Below are positions 45,846 to 54,797 of a stretch of 64,000 bases of DNA, piece by piece. Source of the stretch: JBHENC01 sp051000345 (GTDB lineage: Bacteria > Acidobacteriota > Blastocatellia > Pyrinomonadales > Pyrinomonadaceae); NCBI GenBank assembly GCA_051000345.1, contig JBPCOJ010000092.1:9630-73629 (forward strand), read 5' to 3'. The position numbers and the translations under genes are program-made. The notes beneath the pieces were generated by a model that was not told the origin of the DNA, did not search any database, and saw nothing but the letters and a program-made list of their open reading frames with translations. Position 1 is the first letter of the stretch. Every line of letters begins with the position of its first letter.

Positions 45846-47123
45846 ATGAAAGAAATACAGACGCCGCCGACGCCGCAGACGCCGCCCACCGCTGCCACGC
45901 CCCCGGCTTACCGTATCGACCAAAAGCTTCACCAGATTCTTTACAAATCTGAAGAGAGAACGACGCTTCAAGCCGCGCCCGAACTGCAAACGCTGCCCGA
46001 ACCCGTTTACCCGCAGCATCCAGACCCGCAGCCGATGTCAGAGCGCGAGTATCAAAAGCTGAACGCCGTTCGCACATGGAAAACATGGGGCGCGCCCTAT
46101 TTCAAATCGCGCTGGCACAGCGACCAATTGCGCCCGCTGATTCCGTATCTCTTCACGGAATGGAAATGCAATCTGGATTGCCATTACTGCTGGTCTTATA
46201 ACAATAAAGTCAAAGGCATGACGGAGGACACGGCGAAGCGTTCGATTGACTGGCTTCATTCCATTGGCTCGCGCGTGCTTGCTTTGATGGGCGGCGAACC
46301 GCTGCTGCGCCCGGACTTCATACATAAGATCGTCAACTATAGCGCGAAGAATGACATCTTCGTTTATCTGCCGACCAACGGGCGTTTGATGAAGCCTGAT
46401 GTCATCGACAAACTCGGCGACGCGGGCATTGCCACCGTCAACTTGGCTGTCGATTCCGTTAAAGAACGGAAAGCGCTCCCGAAAGCGTTCGATGCGATCC
46501 GCCCGCAGTTCGAGTATCTCGTCAAACGCCAGCGTCATTACGGCTACACCGTGATGTTCAATATCAACATCACGCGCATCAACATGGATGACGTGAAAGA
46601 GTTGACGGAGATTGCGCGCGACGCAGGCATCGCCACCGATTACCACATCAACGAAACGCCGATGATGGAGCAATCGCACTTCAAGCACCTCGACGAAAAC
46701 AGCACTTACCTGACGCCGGAAGATTGGCCGAAGGTTGACGACCTGCTCGATTATTTGAACGACAAGCGCGCGCAGGGCTACAAGATGGCGAACCCGATTC
46801 AGCACATGCACGACATGAAAGTGCTGATGCGCGGCGAAGTGCCAGCGTGGGATTGCCGCGCCGGACAAAACTCCTTAATCATTCGCACTGACGGCACGCT
46901 TGCGCCGTGCTTCCCGATGTATTCGGCGACGCACGATTGGGGAACAATCGAAAATCACAAGTTCGATGTCGGCCAGTTGACTGAAATGAAAAAGGATTGC
47001 TCGAAGCATTGCCTCTCGACGTGCAATTATATTCTCGGCTACTGCTACGACACGGGACGCGTGTTGACGTGGGCTGCCAAACAAGCCTTGCACGGCTTCA
47101 AGGGCGTCAGCGGTAGTTTCTAA
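45846..47123 (+). CDS. Radical SAM enzyme with C-terminal cysteine cluster (SPASM-like)
   Basis: A 425-residue protein. A Pro/Thr-rich N-terminus of about 95 residues is followed by the radical SAM core with CNLDCHYCW (CxxxCxxC for the SAM-binding [4Fe-4S] cluster, about residues 110-117), MGGEPLLRPD (GGEP) and LPTNGRLM. After the barrel come DCRAGQNSLIIRTDGTLAPC and CSKHCLSTCNYILGYC, a Cys-rich part like a SPASM/Twitch domain that would hold one or two extra clusters. Relatives act on peptides, sugars or hopanoid precursors; the substrate here is unknown. AGGA lies about 10 bases upstream. Confidence 0.87.
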   Translation: MKEIQTPPTPQTPPTAATPPAYRIDQKLHQILYKSEERTTLQAAPELQTLPEPVYPQHPDPQPMSEREYQKLNAVRTWKTWGAPYFKSRWHSDQLRPLIPYLFTEWKCNLDCHYCWSYNNKVKGMTEDTAKRSIDWLHSIGSRVLALMGGEPLLRPDFIHKIVNYSAKNDIFVYLPTNGRLMKPDVIDKLGDAGIATVNLAVDSVKERKALPKAFDAIRPQFEYLVKRQRHYGYTVMFNINITRINMDDVKELTEIARDAGIATDYHINETPMMEQSHFKHLDENSTYLTPEDWPKVDDLLDYLNDKRAQGYKMANPIQHMHDMKVLMRGEVPAWDCRAGQNSLIIRTDGTLAPCFPMYSATHDWGTIENHKFDVGQLTEMKKDCSKHCLSTCNYILGYCYDTGRVLTWAAKQALHGFKGVSGSF

Positions 47124-47171
47124 TCGCGGCGACGCGGGTTGTCGATCAAGCGAAATCAGACAATGAAGTTG

Positions 47172-47226
47172 CACAACAAAGTGCGCCGGGGTTACGGCCT
47201 CGACGCACTTTGTTGTGTGTTTTGGT
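47172..47226 (+). terminator. Rho-independent terminator after the radical SAM gene
   Basis: A perfect 14-bp stem, CACAACAAAGTGCG (47172-47185) against CGCACTTTGTTGTG (47204-47217), followed by TGTTTTGGT. It is 48 bases after the stop. Confidence 0.85.
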
Positions 47227-47290
47227 AATGTTGACCGAAGCTTTACGATTTACTCGTTCCGCAAGTTTTTAGCGTAAGGAGTTTTGAATT

Positions 47291-49003
47291 TTGGCTGCCA
47301 ATGCAGCAAATATCGTCACGGCGGGTTTGAGGCCGGAGTTGTTCGATGAATTTTTCGGGCGCAAAATCAAACGCGCTTGGTTAATCGCCTTGCTCACTTT
47401 TCTCGTCGTCGCGGGCTTCGGCTTTCGTGTCGCAAGCTCAAGCGCCGAAGGTCTCAGCGAAGACGAACTCAACAAGCTGAACGCGGTGATGGATTATCGC
47501 GCGCACGGGCTGTCAGCCGCCAACGGCGAGCATCCGTTTTTGATGAAGGCGTTGCTCACGACGAGCATCATCGCCGCCGAAAAATGGAACGCGAGTCCGA
47601 TTGCCGCCGCGCATCCCGCCGCGCTTCGCGTATCGACGGAGACGGCGCTGCGTTTGCCCGCGACAATCTTCGGCGCGTGTACGGCGCTGTTGATTTATCT
47701 ATTGACGGCGGAACTGTTCGGCGTTGAGGCGGCGCTGATTGCGGCGGCGTTGTGGGCGTTCGATCCGAACGCGATTGGCTTTAATCGCATCGCCAAAGAA
47801 GACACGTTTCTGCTCTTCTTTTTTCTGCTCGCTAATGTTTTCTGGTTGCGCGGCCAACGCATTGCCGAAGGCGATACCGGAAAAAATCCAGAACCGTACT
47901 ATTGGGCGGCTGCCGTAAGTTACGGCGCGATGATCGCCTCGAAATACGTTCCGCAGCTTTTCATCATCAGCCTTGGTTACAACTACGTTTTTCAGGAAAT
48001 ATCTTTGACGCGCTGGCGCATCGGCAAAAAACGTTACCTGATCTTTATCTTTGTGATGGGCGCGGCCTTTCTGATTTTCAATCCGACCATCTTGCTGCCC
48101 GCTACATGGAAGGAAATGCTCGCGTTTGCGGGCGGCAAGCGCATCGGCCACGATTCCTATGAGTTTATGGGCGCGCTTTATCACCACAGCATGGTGCTGT
48201 GGCTGAAGGGCGTGCCTTGGTATTTCTATTTTGTTTACGTCGCGGTCAAGCTGCCGCTGCTCGCCCTCGTATGTTTCATCGCGGGCTTTCCGTTGCTTTT
48301 TCGCAGAAGGCTTCTCGGCGACGGGCGCTACTTTCTGCTTTTCTGGATGTTTTACTGGGCGCTCACGTTCGTTTTTTCGGGCGGCAAATTCACGCGTTAC
48401 TTCACGACCATTTTGCCCGCAGTGCTTATCACGGCAGCGCTCGGCGCGCAGTTTATTTCGCATCTACTTGCGCGACATGTGTTCGCTCGCTTTGAGGCAA
48501 AGCAAGCGAAAAATGTCGTGCGCGCAGTTGTCGTGTCGGTGTTGATACTTTGTTCAGTGCAGGCTTCTTCGAGCATTGCGCCGCATTACAGAATGTATCT
48601 TAACCGTATCGGCGGCGGAGAAAAACGCGCGGGCGATTATTTTCCGCACGACGAATTTTATGACGCGAGTTTGCGCGACGCCGTGAGCGAAATTGCCGCG
48701 CGCGCCAAACCTTCTGCGCGCGTTGCGAGTGAAACGCCGGGACTCGCCGCTTATTATGCGCAGCAAATGAATCGGGATGATTTGATTTGCGTATCGCTTT
48801 CCGATGCTTCGGCGCTTGAGGAATTCGGCGCGGGCGATTTCGTGATTGCCGAACGCGGGCGGCGATATTTCAGCAACGACAAATTGCTTTCCGCTTTGCG
48901 GGAATCGAGCGCGCCCGCGTTTCGCCTCTCGCTCGGGCGCGTGCCGTCGGCAGAGATTTATATGCTGGATCAAGCGTCTGCCGCGCTCCTGAATAATCAA
49001 TGA
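47291..49003 (+). CDS. GT39/ArnT-like membrane glycosyltransferase
   Basis: A 570-residue protein starting at TTG 47291, which is supported by AAGGAG nine bases upstream. It has an N-terminal helix, then the first extracytoplasmic loop with LSEDELNK (acidic pair) and NGEHPFLMKAL, the dolichyl/undecaprenyl-phosphate-mannose transferase signature, then about ten further helices and a C-terminal soluble domain. GT-C enzymes use lipid-linked sugars outside the membrane. The acceptor (protein or lipid) cannot be told. Confidence 0.85.
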   Translation: MAANAANIVTAGLRPELFDEFFGRKIKRAWLIALLTFLVVAGFGFRVASSSAEGLSEDELNKLNAVMDYRAHGLSAANGEHPFLMKALLTTSIIAAEKWNASPIAAAHPAALRVSTETALRLPATIFGACTALLIYLLTAELFGVEAALIAAALWAFDPNAIGFNRIAKEDTFLLFFFLLANVFWLRGQRIAEGDTGKNPEPYYWAAAVSYGAMIASKYVPQLFIISLGYNYVFQEISLTRWRIGKKRYLIFIFVMGAAFLIFNPTILLPATWKEMLAFAGGKRIGHDSYEFMGALYHHSMVLWLKGVPWYFYFVYVAVKLPLLALVCFIAGFPLLFRRRLLGDGRYFLLFWMFYWALTFVFSGGKFTRYFTTILPAVLITAALGAQFISHLLARHVFARFEAKQAKNVVRAVVVSVLILCSVQASSSIAPHYRMYLNRIGGGEKRAGDYFPHDEFYDASLRDAVSEIAARAKPSARVASETPGLAAYYAQQMNRDDLICVSLSDASALEEFGAGDFVIAERGRRYFSNDKLLSALRESSAPAFRLSLGRVPSAEIYMLDQASAALLNNQ

Positions 49004-49015
49004 TTCGTGTTTGAT

Positions 49016-49522
49016 TCAAGTTTGCTTCACGTCGTCGCGCTCGGTCTGCCGCTTGCCGCGTGCAAGCCATGAGACGACTGCATGAATCGCAATGCCTATC
49101 AAGATTCCCGTCCAATATCTTTGCCATGACATGCTGCTTTTCAGATAAACGAGCGTGAGAGCGCCAAGCGGTATCCAGAGCAGCACTCCTGTGGCGACGC
49201 CCGGATTGTATTCGGCTTTGCGCCAACTCGTGATCGCGTGCGATGTGCCGTTAATCAAAACGAATGTTCCGAGAATCACCAGTAGCAATTGCGTGAACCC
49301 GAACGAGCGCGCGAGAATAATTCCGATTATCACGAGCGCTACGCCCAATCCTGTCAGCGCCAGAAAGCGCGCGCGCGTGAGGCCGACGCCCTTCATTGTC
49401 TGCGGCGAATCTGCGAGCATGACGCCGCCGAAGTATTCCTCTGCGAGATGCACTACGAGCGTCAGCGGATGAAGCCAGCACAGCAGCGCGACGAAATTAA
49501 CAAGGGAAATGTTTTCAATCAT
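49016..49522 (-). CDS. HXXEE-domain membrane protein
   Basis: A 168-residue, about five-helix protein with HPLTLVVHLAEEYFGG near the N-terminus, containing the HxxEE motif (HLAEE) that names the family. Further helices are FLALTGLGVALVIIGIILAR and QLLLVILGTFVLINGTSHAI, the latter with a conserved-looking His. Function of the family is unknown. It is convergent with the glycosyltransferase gene, 12 bases apart. Confidence 0.8.
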   Translation of the reverse strand: MIENISLVNFVALLCWLHPLTLVVHLAEEYFGGVMLADSPQTMKGVGLTRARFLALTGLGVALVIIGIILARSFGFTQLLLVILGTFVLINGTSHAITSWRKAEYNPGVATGVLLWIPLGALTLVYLKSSMSWQRYWTGILIGIAIHAVVSWLARGKRQTERDDVKQT

Positions 49523-49753
49523 GCAATAGTTTTTTCTCGTGTTCAGAGTTGCAAGCGGGAACGAAGCGTTGGCGAAACATTGCCTTGCATACGCGCACGA
49601 TTAGCATATACAAGCCAAGCGCTATGACGGATAATTTTTACTGCCCGATAAACGCGCGGCACAAATAATAGTTTCTATGCCATGCTATATTTATGGAGTA
49701 AGAATGAGTGTCGCCATCGCTGCTGATGCTCTCCGCGCGCTTTGGATATTATT

Positions 49754-50119
49754 ATGAAACTAATCAGAAAGCTTCATTTATATCTAGGTTGTTTGTTTGC
49801 GCCGCTCATTATTTTATTTTCGATTACCGGCGCGTGGCAAACCTTTAATTTCCACGAAGGCTCGAAAGACAAAACCTACGCGCCGCCCGCGTGGGTCAGT
49901 GTATTATCCGAAATACACAAGAATCAGCGCACGGAACACACGCAGGCGGCGCGCCCTTCTGTGCCTTTGCGATGGTTCATTGTGCTGATGTCAATCGGCC
50001 TTGTGGTGACGACGGTTCTCGGCCTTTACATGGCTTTTAAGATGACGCGCAGTTTGCTTGTGTCCGGCATATTGTTCGGCGTCGGCATCGTCGTGCCTGT
50101 TCTTTTGCTGTACCTGTAG
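49754..50119 (+). CDS. PepSY-associated-type membrane protein
   Basis: A 121-residue protein; ATG 49754 is chosen over TTG 49742. The N-terminus LIRKLHLYLGCLFAPLIILF with SITGAW is the first helix of the PepSY_TM family; two helices close the protein. The central PepSY repeats of larger members are missing, so this is a short form. Function is unknown. Confidence 0.7.
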   Translation: MKLIRKLHLYLGCLFAPLIILFSITGAWQTFNFHEGSKDKTYAPPAWVSVLSEIHKNQRTEHTQAARPSVPLRWFIVLMSIGLVVTTVLGLYMAFKMTRSLLVSGILFGVGIVVPVLLLYL

Positions 50120-50145
50120 CGGCGCGATTCGATTTTCTTCGAGGC

Positions 50146-50526
50146 GTGGAGATTGATTCTGAAATGGATGCTGAAGAAGCCGTTAAATTGATTTTACGCG
50201 AAGCGCACGCGGCGAGCGCAAGCGGCGTGCTGGCGACTGTGCGTGCGGGCGAAGACCCGGGCGCGGAGCGTATGCGCAATCTGAATCAAGCGCTCAGAGC
50301 GATTTTCGATTTGCTGCAAACGCAAACGGAGTTGGATAGAAGATTGGCGGCGGCGCTTTTCGTGCTCGGCTCGGACGTGCCTTTGAGCATTAGCTCATGG
50401 GCGAGCAAGGGGCATGTGTGGCGCAAGGCATTTATGGAAGAGGAAGTTTACGAAATGATTATGGCCGTGCAAAGCGTTTTCGATGATCGCTGGATCGAGC
50501 CTTACGAAACGGAAACGATTCACTAA
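50146..50526 (+). CDS. Small soluble hypothetical protein
   Basis: A 126-residue acidic, helical protein (AEEAVKLILREAHAASASGV ... RAIFDLLQTQTELDRRLAAA). GTG 50146 and ATG 50164 are both possible starts; neither has ideal ribosome-site spacing. No family is recognised. It lies between the PepSY-type and Nudix genes on the same strand. Confidence 0.55.
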   Translation: MEIDSEMDAEEAVKLILREAHAASASGVLATVRAGEDPGAERMRNLNQALRAIFDLLQTQTELDRRLAAALFVLGSDVPLSISSWASKGHVWRKAFMEEEVYEMIMAVQSVFDDRWIEPYETETIH

Positions 50527-50566
50527 TCTTCATCGAGCTTTCGGATTGTTAGCTGAATTTCAAATT

Positions 50567-50989
50567 ATGAAGGAAACGCAGAGCGCCGGAGGCATCGTCG
50601 TCAACGGCACAGGGCAAATCGTCGTGGTCAGTCAGAAAGGCACATCGTGGTCTTTGCCGAAAGGCCACATCGAAGAGGGCGAAGATGCGCTAACGGCGGC
50701 GCGACGGGAAATTTATGAGGAATCAGGACTTGCTAATTTGCAGCTTGTCGAAGAACTCGGCAGCTACCGGCGCGGCAAACTCGGCGCAAACGGCGAGGAC
50801 GATGGCACGGAATTGAAAACGATTTTTATGTTTCTCTTCACCACGAACAAAACAGAATTGCGCCCCATTGACCCGGACAATCCCGAAGCTCTGTGGATTG
50901 ACAAGGACGAAGTCGCATCTCTCTTAACGCATCCGAAGGACAAGGAATTTTTCAGCCGACACTTAAAGAAGCTGCAAGGCGATTGGTAA
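50567..50989 (+). CDS. Nudix hydrolase
   Basis: A 140-residue protein starting at ATG 50567 (MKETQSAGGIVVNGTGQIVV). The Nudix box is intact: GHIEEGEDALTAARREIYEE followed by SGL, matching GX5EX7REUXEEXGU. The form is like the small diadenosine-polyphosphate or NTP pyrophosphohydrolases. The substrate cannot be told. Confidence 0.9.
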   Translation: MKETQSAGGIVVNGTGQIVVVSQKGTSWSLPKGHIEEGEDALTAARREIYEESGLANLQLVEELGSYRRGKLGANGEDDGTELKTIFMFLFTTNKTELRPIDPDNPEALWIDKDEVASLLTHPKDKEFFSRHLKKLQGDW

Positions 50990-51037
50990 GTTCAGTGTGT
51001 CTTATCGAGTGAACAGAGGGATTGACGATTAAACATC

Positions 51038-53476
51038 TTAGTGGCAAACATCATCTGCATTCATAATCGGAGTACGCAAAACGTGCCGCACAGTTTGACG
51101 CGTAGAAGCGCGGAGCTGTTCTATCTCTCCCAGAACTTCGCTGATGCGTGTCAGCTCGAAAGGCTTGCTGATAATCCAGTCGATTAAATTATCCATGCGA
51201 TGATCGGATTTCGGCAGGGAATCGCCCCATCCCGTCACCAGCGCCAAGGGAATGTTCGGATCGAGCGCGCGTATGTGCTGCGCCAATTCCCAACCGTTCA
51301 TTTCCTTCATCCCGACATCCGTGAATACTCCATCGAAGTTTCCGTCTTGAAAAGCGGCTAGCGCCTCCTTGCCACTGCCAGCGACGACGACTTGATGGCC
51401 TTCGCTCTGCAGCACATCGTGCAGGATGTCGCGCACATATTCTTCATCATCGACGACAAGGATTTTCAGAGATTGAGATGATCGTTCCTCTTGAACGCTG
51501 TTGTTGCAACTCGCGGCGGGAGCAATCACGGTGCCTGCCGCAACGGGCAGTTGAATGCGGAAGGTCGTGCCGATCCCGATTTCGCTCTCGACTTCGATGG
51601 TGCCTTCATGCCGCCGGATAATGCCGTAGCTGACGGCCAATCCCATACCTGTTCCGGCCATGCCCTTTGTCGTAAAGTACGGATTAAAGATGCGCGAGCG
51701 CACTTCTGCGCTCATGCCCATGCCCGTATCGCGGACTGTGATGGACACTGTGCCGCCTTCGGCTTCGACGCCCAAAATAATTTGCCCGCCCGCAGGCATC
51801 GCGTCCGCCGCGTTGAAGATCATATTGACGAGCACTTCGCGCAATTCTCCGGCATCGCCCATCACGAACGCGCAGCAATTTTTCCCGAAGGATACGCTGA
51901 CCTTCGCCTGACCATCGGGCGCATCCCACTTCGGGCGTGTAAATTCCAGAGCATCCATCAGCAATTCATCGACGGCAATTAATTGAAAATCGTCGCCGTT
52001 GCGTTGGCGCGCAAAATCTTGAATGCGCCGGACGGTCTTGGCGGCATCGAGCGCCGCCTTGCTGATTGTTTCAAGACCTTCCCGCGCCTCTGTGGAAGTG
52101 GCGCTGCGCTGCAATAATTGAGCGCGCCCGAGAATGCCGGAAAGGGCATTATTAACATTGTGAGCGACGCCGTAGGCCAACTCGCCGAGCGCGGTAATTT
52201 TTTCCGTTTGCGCCGCTTGCTCACGTCGTTTCAACTGCGCTGCGTGCGCCGCCAGAACAGATTCCCGACATGCACGCACTCGCGCGCGCGTCTCTGCGTG
52301 TTGCGATTTTGCTAAAAGCTGGTCGGCGTGCGCCGCAATCTCCAAGCGGTCTTCGTCGCTCAAGAGATCGCACATTTCTTCAATGAGCGTGACGGCAGCG
52401 CGCCCGGCTCCTTCGATGTCACCGATCCGCTCGGCAATATGGCGCGCTCGTTCCAACACAGGCCGCGCTTCTGCCGTGCGGCCTAAGCGCGCGAGAACCA
52501 CGCCATATGTTGTCAGCGCTTCGGCTAATAAAGCCTGCTCACCGCTTTGCTCCAAGGTCTCGACAGCGGCATTAATTAACTGCTCTGCTTCGCCTGTGCG
52601 TGCTTCAGCGAGCAAGGCGCGGGCGCGCGTATCATCGACCTGCGCACGCCGCACGTTGTCATCTAGATTTGTAAATAATTGATGCGCGCGATTGAGATGC
52701 TCGTGCGCTTCATCGAACCTGTTCAAGGTAACGAGTAGAAAGCCGAGGTTGTTTTCGACATTGGCGCAGTAGCTCTGGTTTCCGATTTGCTCGAAGTAAA
52801 GGCTGGCAGCAGCAAACTCTGCGAGCGACTGATAATTGTAGTCGGCGCATTCTTCAGCGCTCCCGAGAAACGTCAGCGTTGTCGCAAGTTCAAGATGAAA
52901 ACGGCCACGAACAAAGTGATTGGCGCTTTCTTCAATGAGCGGAGCTGCTTCGGTTAACAATCTAAGTGCATCATGCAGTCGCCCGGAATGGCGTTCGACG
53001 ATGGCGTACCGCACCAACGCGACTCCACGCAAATCCGTATTAGTCTCTGAAATATGTTCGAGTGCCGAGCGCAGCATCACGCGCGCTTCATCGAAAGCGC
53101 CTTCGCGGTAATAGCAGTAAGCTAGTTCCAATTCCGCTTCGGCGGATAATTCTTTTTCGCCGAGCATGTCGAAGAGGGTAATGCTGCCGCTTATCAATCT
53201 GGCAGCGGCTCGTTGTGCGCCCGGCATCTGCCGTGAGCTTCCGATCCATCCGGTCAGCGTCCCTGCGCGCAAAAGAATTTCCGCTGCCGCGCGCTGGCTT
53301 ATTCCGACGATGCGAGCCTGCCCGCCAACTTGCCACCACTGTTCGAGCATGTAAGATGCCGCTTCATAGTCGCCGATTTCTTCTTTGGCTCGCGCAAGGC
53401 CACAGCAGGCGAGTGCCTGTTCACTCGAACTGATTGAAGAAATGTCGGGCGTAATCGGTAATATTTCTGGACACAT
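51038..53476 (-). CDS. Soluble TPR-sensor histidine kinase with C-terminal receiver domain
   Basis: An 812-residue protein without membrane segments. About 400 N-terminal residues form helical TPR-like repeats (for example NVENNLGFLLVTLNRFDEAH, TTYGVVLARLGRTAEARPVL). The kinase part has phosphoacceptor His439 in GVAHNVNNALSGILGRAQLL, N-box NMIFNAADA, G1 DTGMGM and G2 GTGMGLAVSYG. A receiver domain (about 671-790) has VVDDEE and phosphoacceptor Asp720 in FTDVGM. The sensor is cytoplasmic and probably binds a protein or peptide. It is divergent from the repeat-peptide gene, with 230 bases between them. No output domain is visible. Confidence 0.92.
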   Translation of the reverse strand: MCPEILPITPDISSISSSEQALACCGLARAKEEIGDYEAASYMLEQWWQVGGQARIVGISQRAAAEILLRAGTLTGWIGSSRQMPGAQRAAARLISGSITLFDMLGEKELSAEAELELAYCYYREGAFDEARVMLRSALEHISETNTDLRGVALVRYAIVERHSGRLHDALRLLTEAAPLIEESANHFVRGRFHLELATTLTFLGSAEECADYNYQSLAEFAAASLYFEQIGNQSYCANVENNLGFLLVTLNRFDEAHEHLNRAHQLFTNLDDNVRRAQVDDTRARALLAEARTGEAEQLINAAVETLEQSGEQALLAEALTTYGVVLARLGRTAEARPVLERARHIAERIGDIEGAGRAAVTLIEEMCDLLSDEDRLEIAAHADQLLAKSQHAETRARVRACRESVLAAHAAQLKRREQAAQTEKITALGELAYGVAHNVNNALSGILGRAQLLQRSATSTEAREGLETISKAALDAAKTVRRIQDFARQRNGDDFQLIAVDELLMDALEFTRPKWDAPDGQAKVSVSFGKNCCAFVMGDAGELREVLVNMIFNAADAMPAGGQIILGVEAEGGTVSITVRDTGMGMSAEVRSRIFNPYFTTKGMAGTGMGLAVSYGIIRRHEGTIEVESEIGIGTTFRIQLPVAAGTVIAPAASCNNSVQEERSSQSLKILVVDDEEYVRDILHDVLQSEGHQVVVAGSGKEALAAFQDGNFDGVFTDVGMKEMNGWELAQHIRALDPNIPLALVTGWGDSLPKSDHRMDNLIDWIISKPFELTRISEVLGEIEQLRASTRQTVRHVLRTPIMNADDVCH

Positions 53477-53528
53477 AAACGGCAGCCTTCGGGAGAGGCG
53501 AAATAATTACGAAGTTGTGGCAAATTTA

Positions 53529-53557
53529 TTGCTAAAAAGCGGGGAGATGAGTATTAT
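53529..53557 (+). promoter_or_regulatory. Candidate promoter upstream of the repeat-peptide gene
   Basis: TTGCTA (53529-53534) and TATTAT (53552-53557) with a 17-base spacer. A transcript from here would meet a terminator within about 55 bases. Confidence 0.35.
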
Positions 53558-53578
53558 AGCCGCCTTGCAAAATTTATT

Positions 53579-53618
53579 GCAGACGGGAGAACGAAATAGC
53601 TCTCCCATCTGCTTTTTT
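53579..53618 (+). terminator. Terminator-like hairpin in the leader of the repeat-peptide gene (possible attenuator)
   Basis: GCAGACGGGAGA (53579-53590) pairs with TCTCCCATCTGC (53601-53612) with one mismatch and is followed by six T. No + strand gene lies before it, so it would stop a short leader or small RNA rather than end a gene. Confidence 0.65.
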
Positions 53619-53652
53619 ATACCATCACTGTTCTATGAAAACAGTGATGGTA
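53619..53652. repeat. Perfect 14-bp palindrome, possible operator
   Basis: ATACCATCACTGTT (53619-53632) and AACAGTGATGGTAT (53639-53652) flank a six-base spacer. Neither strand exits into a T-run, so it is not a terminator. Its place in the divergent control region suggests a regulator site or an RNA stem that competes with the neighbouring terminator. Confidence 0.6.
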
Positions 53653-53706
53653 TTCAACCGCAACAACTGAGTCTCTGACTCGCTTCCCCTTGCTAGGAGA
53701 CAACCC

Positions 53707-53949
53707 ATGAAAAACGTTCGTAAACTCAGTGCTACGATGATCCTCACACTCGTAATTAGCTGTTCCGCTTTTGCCGGAGTTATATCAGGCGGAAAAGCCA
53801 CCCCCGCTCCCACAACCACAGTAGCGTCTGACGGAGTTATATCAGGCGGAAAAGCCACGCCCGCTGCTGGTGATATATCATTAGGCGGACTTATTTCCGG
53901 AGGCTTCACGCAACTCTTGAGCGTTGTGATAGGAATAGTTCTACGCTAA
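53707..53949 (+). CDS. Small secreted protein with tandem GVISGGKATPA repeat
   Basis: An 80-residue protein with AGGAG seven bases before ATG 53707. A signal peptide (MKNVRKLSATMILTLVISCS, cleavage after AFA) is followed by two copies of GVISGGKATPA (about residues 24-34 and 43-53), a related LGGLISGG, and a hydrophobic end (LLSVVIGIVLR). The DNA repeat is nearly exact over 26 bases. No known family. The form suits a signal-peptide precursor or a small envelope protein; neighbours point to the TPR kinase as a possible partner. Confidence 0.7.
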   Translation: MKNVRKLSATMILTLVISCSAFAGVISGGKATPAPTTTVASDGVISGGKATPAAGDISLGGLISGGFTQLLSVVIGIVLR

Positions 53950-54431
53950 CCATTTAGCCGAACCTGTAATTCAAGTTCACGTCGTACCGCACTCGATTAT
54001 GCCTGCAAGCTAAATTTGGTGCGGTACACGTGTCTTAACGCCCAACGAGACTTTACGCCAATTCTTGTTAAAAATCAATCGTAAAAGTTAAAACATTTTG
54101 GTCGCCGTTAATTTGGTTGTCAAGATAGCCGGGAAGATGATTGTTTGTCCGTAGTTTATTTTGGAGTGCGCGGATTTGCGCAGGACTTAAATGATGGGCA
54201 AATGGCATATAGTTTATCGTTGACGCTTATGTTTTCCGGCCTGTAATTCAGTTTTAATTTAGCGCACTGATAAATATCGCATCTGCATTTCAGATCGAAT
54301 TGCCGCCGGACTTTCTTGACGCTCGTATGATTGTCACGTGATTTATTTGGTCAAGCGAGCGTAAGGCAGCGCCAGCGTTATTCAAATTTAATTTTAACAG
54401 AAGGCCGGTTTCTCTTTGAAGGATTGATGAT
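53950..54431. other. 482-bp non-coding region
   Basis: AT-richer than its surroundings, with no supported gene. It contains a 9-bp inverted repeat (GTACCGCAC at 53984-53992 and GTGCGGTAC at 54019-54027) around a 26-base loop shortly after the repeat-peptide gene, which may act as a weak transcript end although it has no T-run. Confidence 0.45.
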
Positions 54432-54753
54432 ATGTCCCAAGTCGATGAGAGCGATGATGGAAGGGAAATTCAAATAATTGTCGGGCGAACGCTGGAGATT
54501 CGGCTTAAGGAAAATCCGACGGCGGGATTTGGATGGAGTCTGACATCGGGAGGAGAGCCGCAGTGCAAGTTGCTGGACGATTCCCTTGAAACTCCATCTG
54601 CCGCGCAGGGACAAGGCGGCGTTCATTCGTGGAAATTTCGCGCGCAGAAGATAAGGGGAAGGCCACATTAAACTCGCATATGCGCGTGCTTGGGAGCGGG
54701 ATGCTAAACCGGCGCAAACCTTTACGCTGAAAATCAAAGTCACGGAGAAGTAA
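54432..54753 (+). pseudogene. Chagasin-type (I42) cysteine protease inhibitor with one-base frameshift
   Basis: The first frame (54432 to stop at 54671) gives IIVGRTLEIRLKENPTAGFG and GQGGVHSWKFRAQKI, matching the NPTTGF and GxGGxHxWxF inhibitor loops of chagasin. It ends early, but a frame shifted by one base continues as GHIKLAYARAWERDAKPAQT then FTLKIKVTEK to a stop at 54751-54753, which is the expected C-terminal part. The switch falls at AGGGGAAGG near 54655; three G instead of four restores a 106-residue inhibitor. No signal peptide is seen. This may be true decay or a homopolymer error. Confidence 0.75.
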
Positions 54754-54797
54754 CAAAAGCGATGTGCATGTGAGCGCGACTTAATAAACGGAGCGCA

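Noticed and set aside
46038..46868. 276-codon open frame on the - strand over the radical SAM gene
   Set aside because: Shadow of a gene with clear CxxxCxxC and GGEP motifs; no ribosome site.
53767..53880. Direct repeat considered as a CRISPR-like array
   Set aside because: Only two copies, in frame within a secreted protein gene, with no regular spacers.
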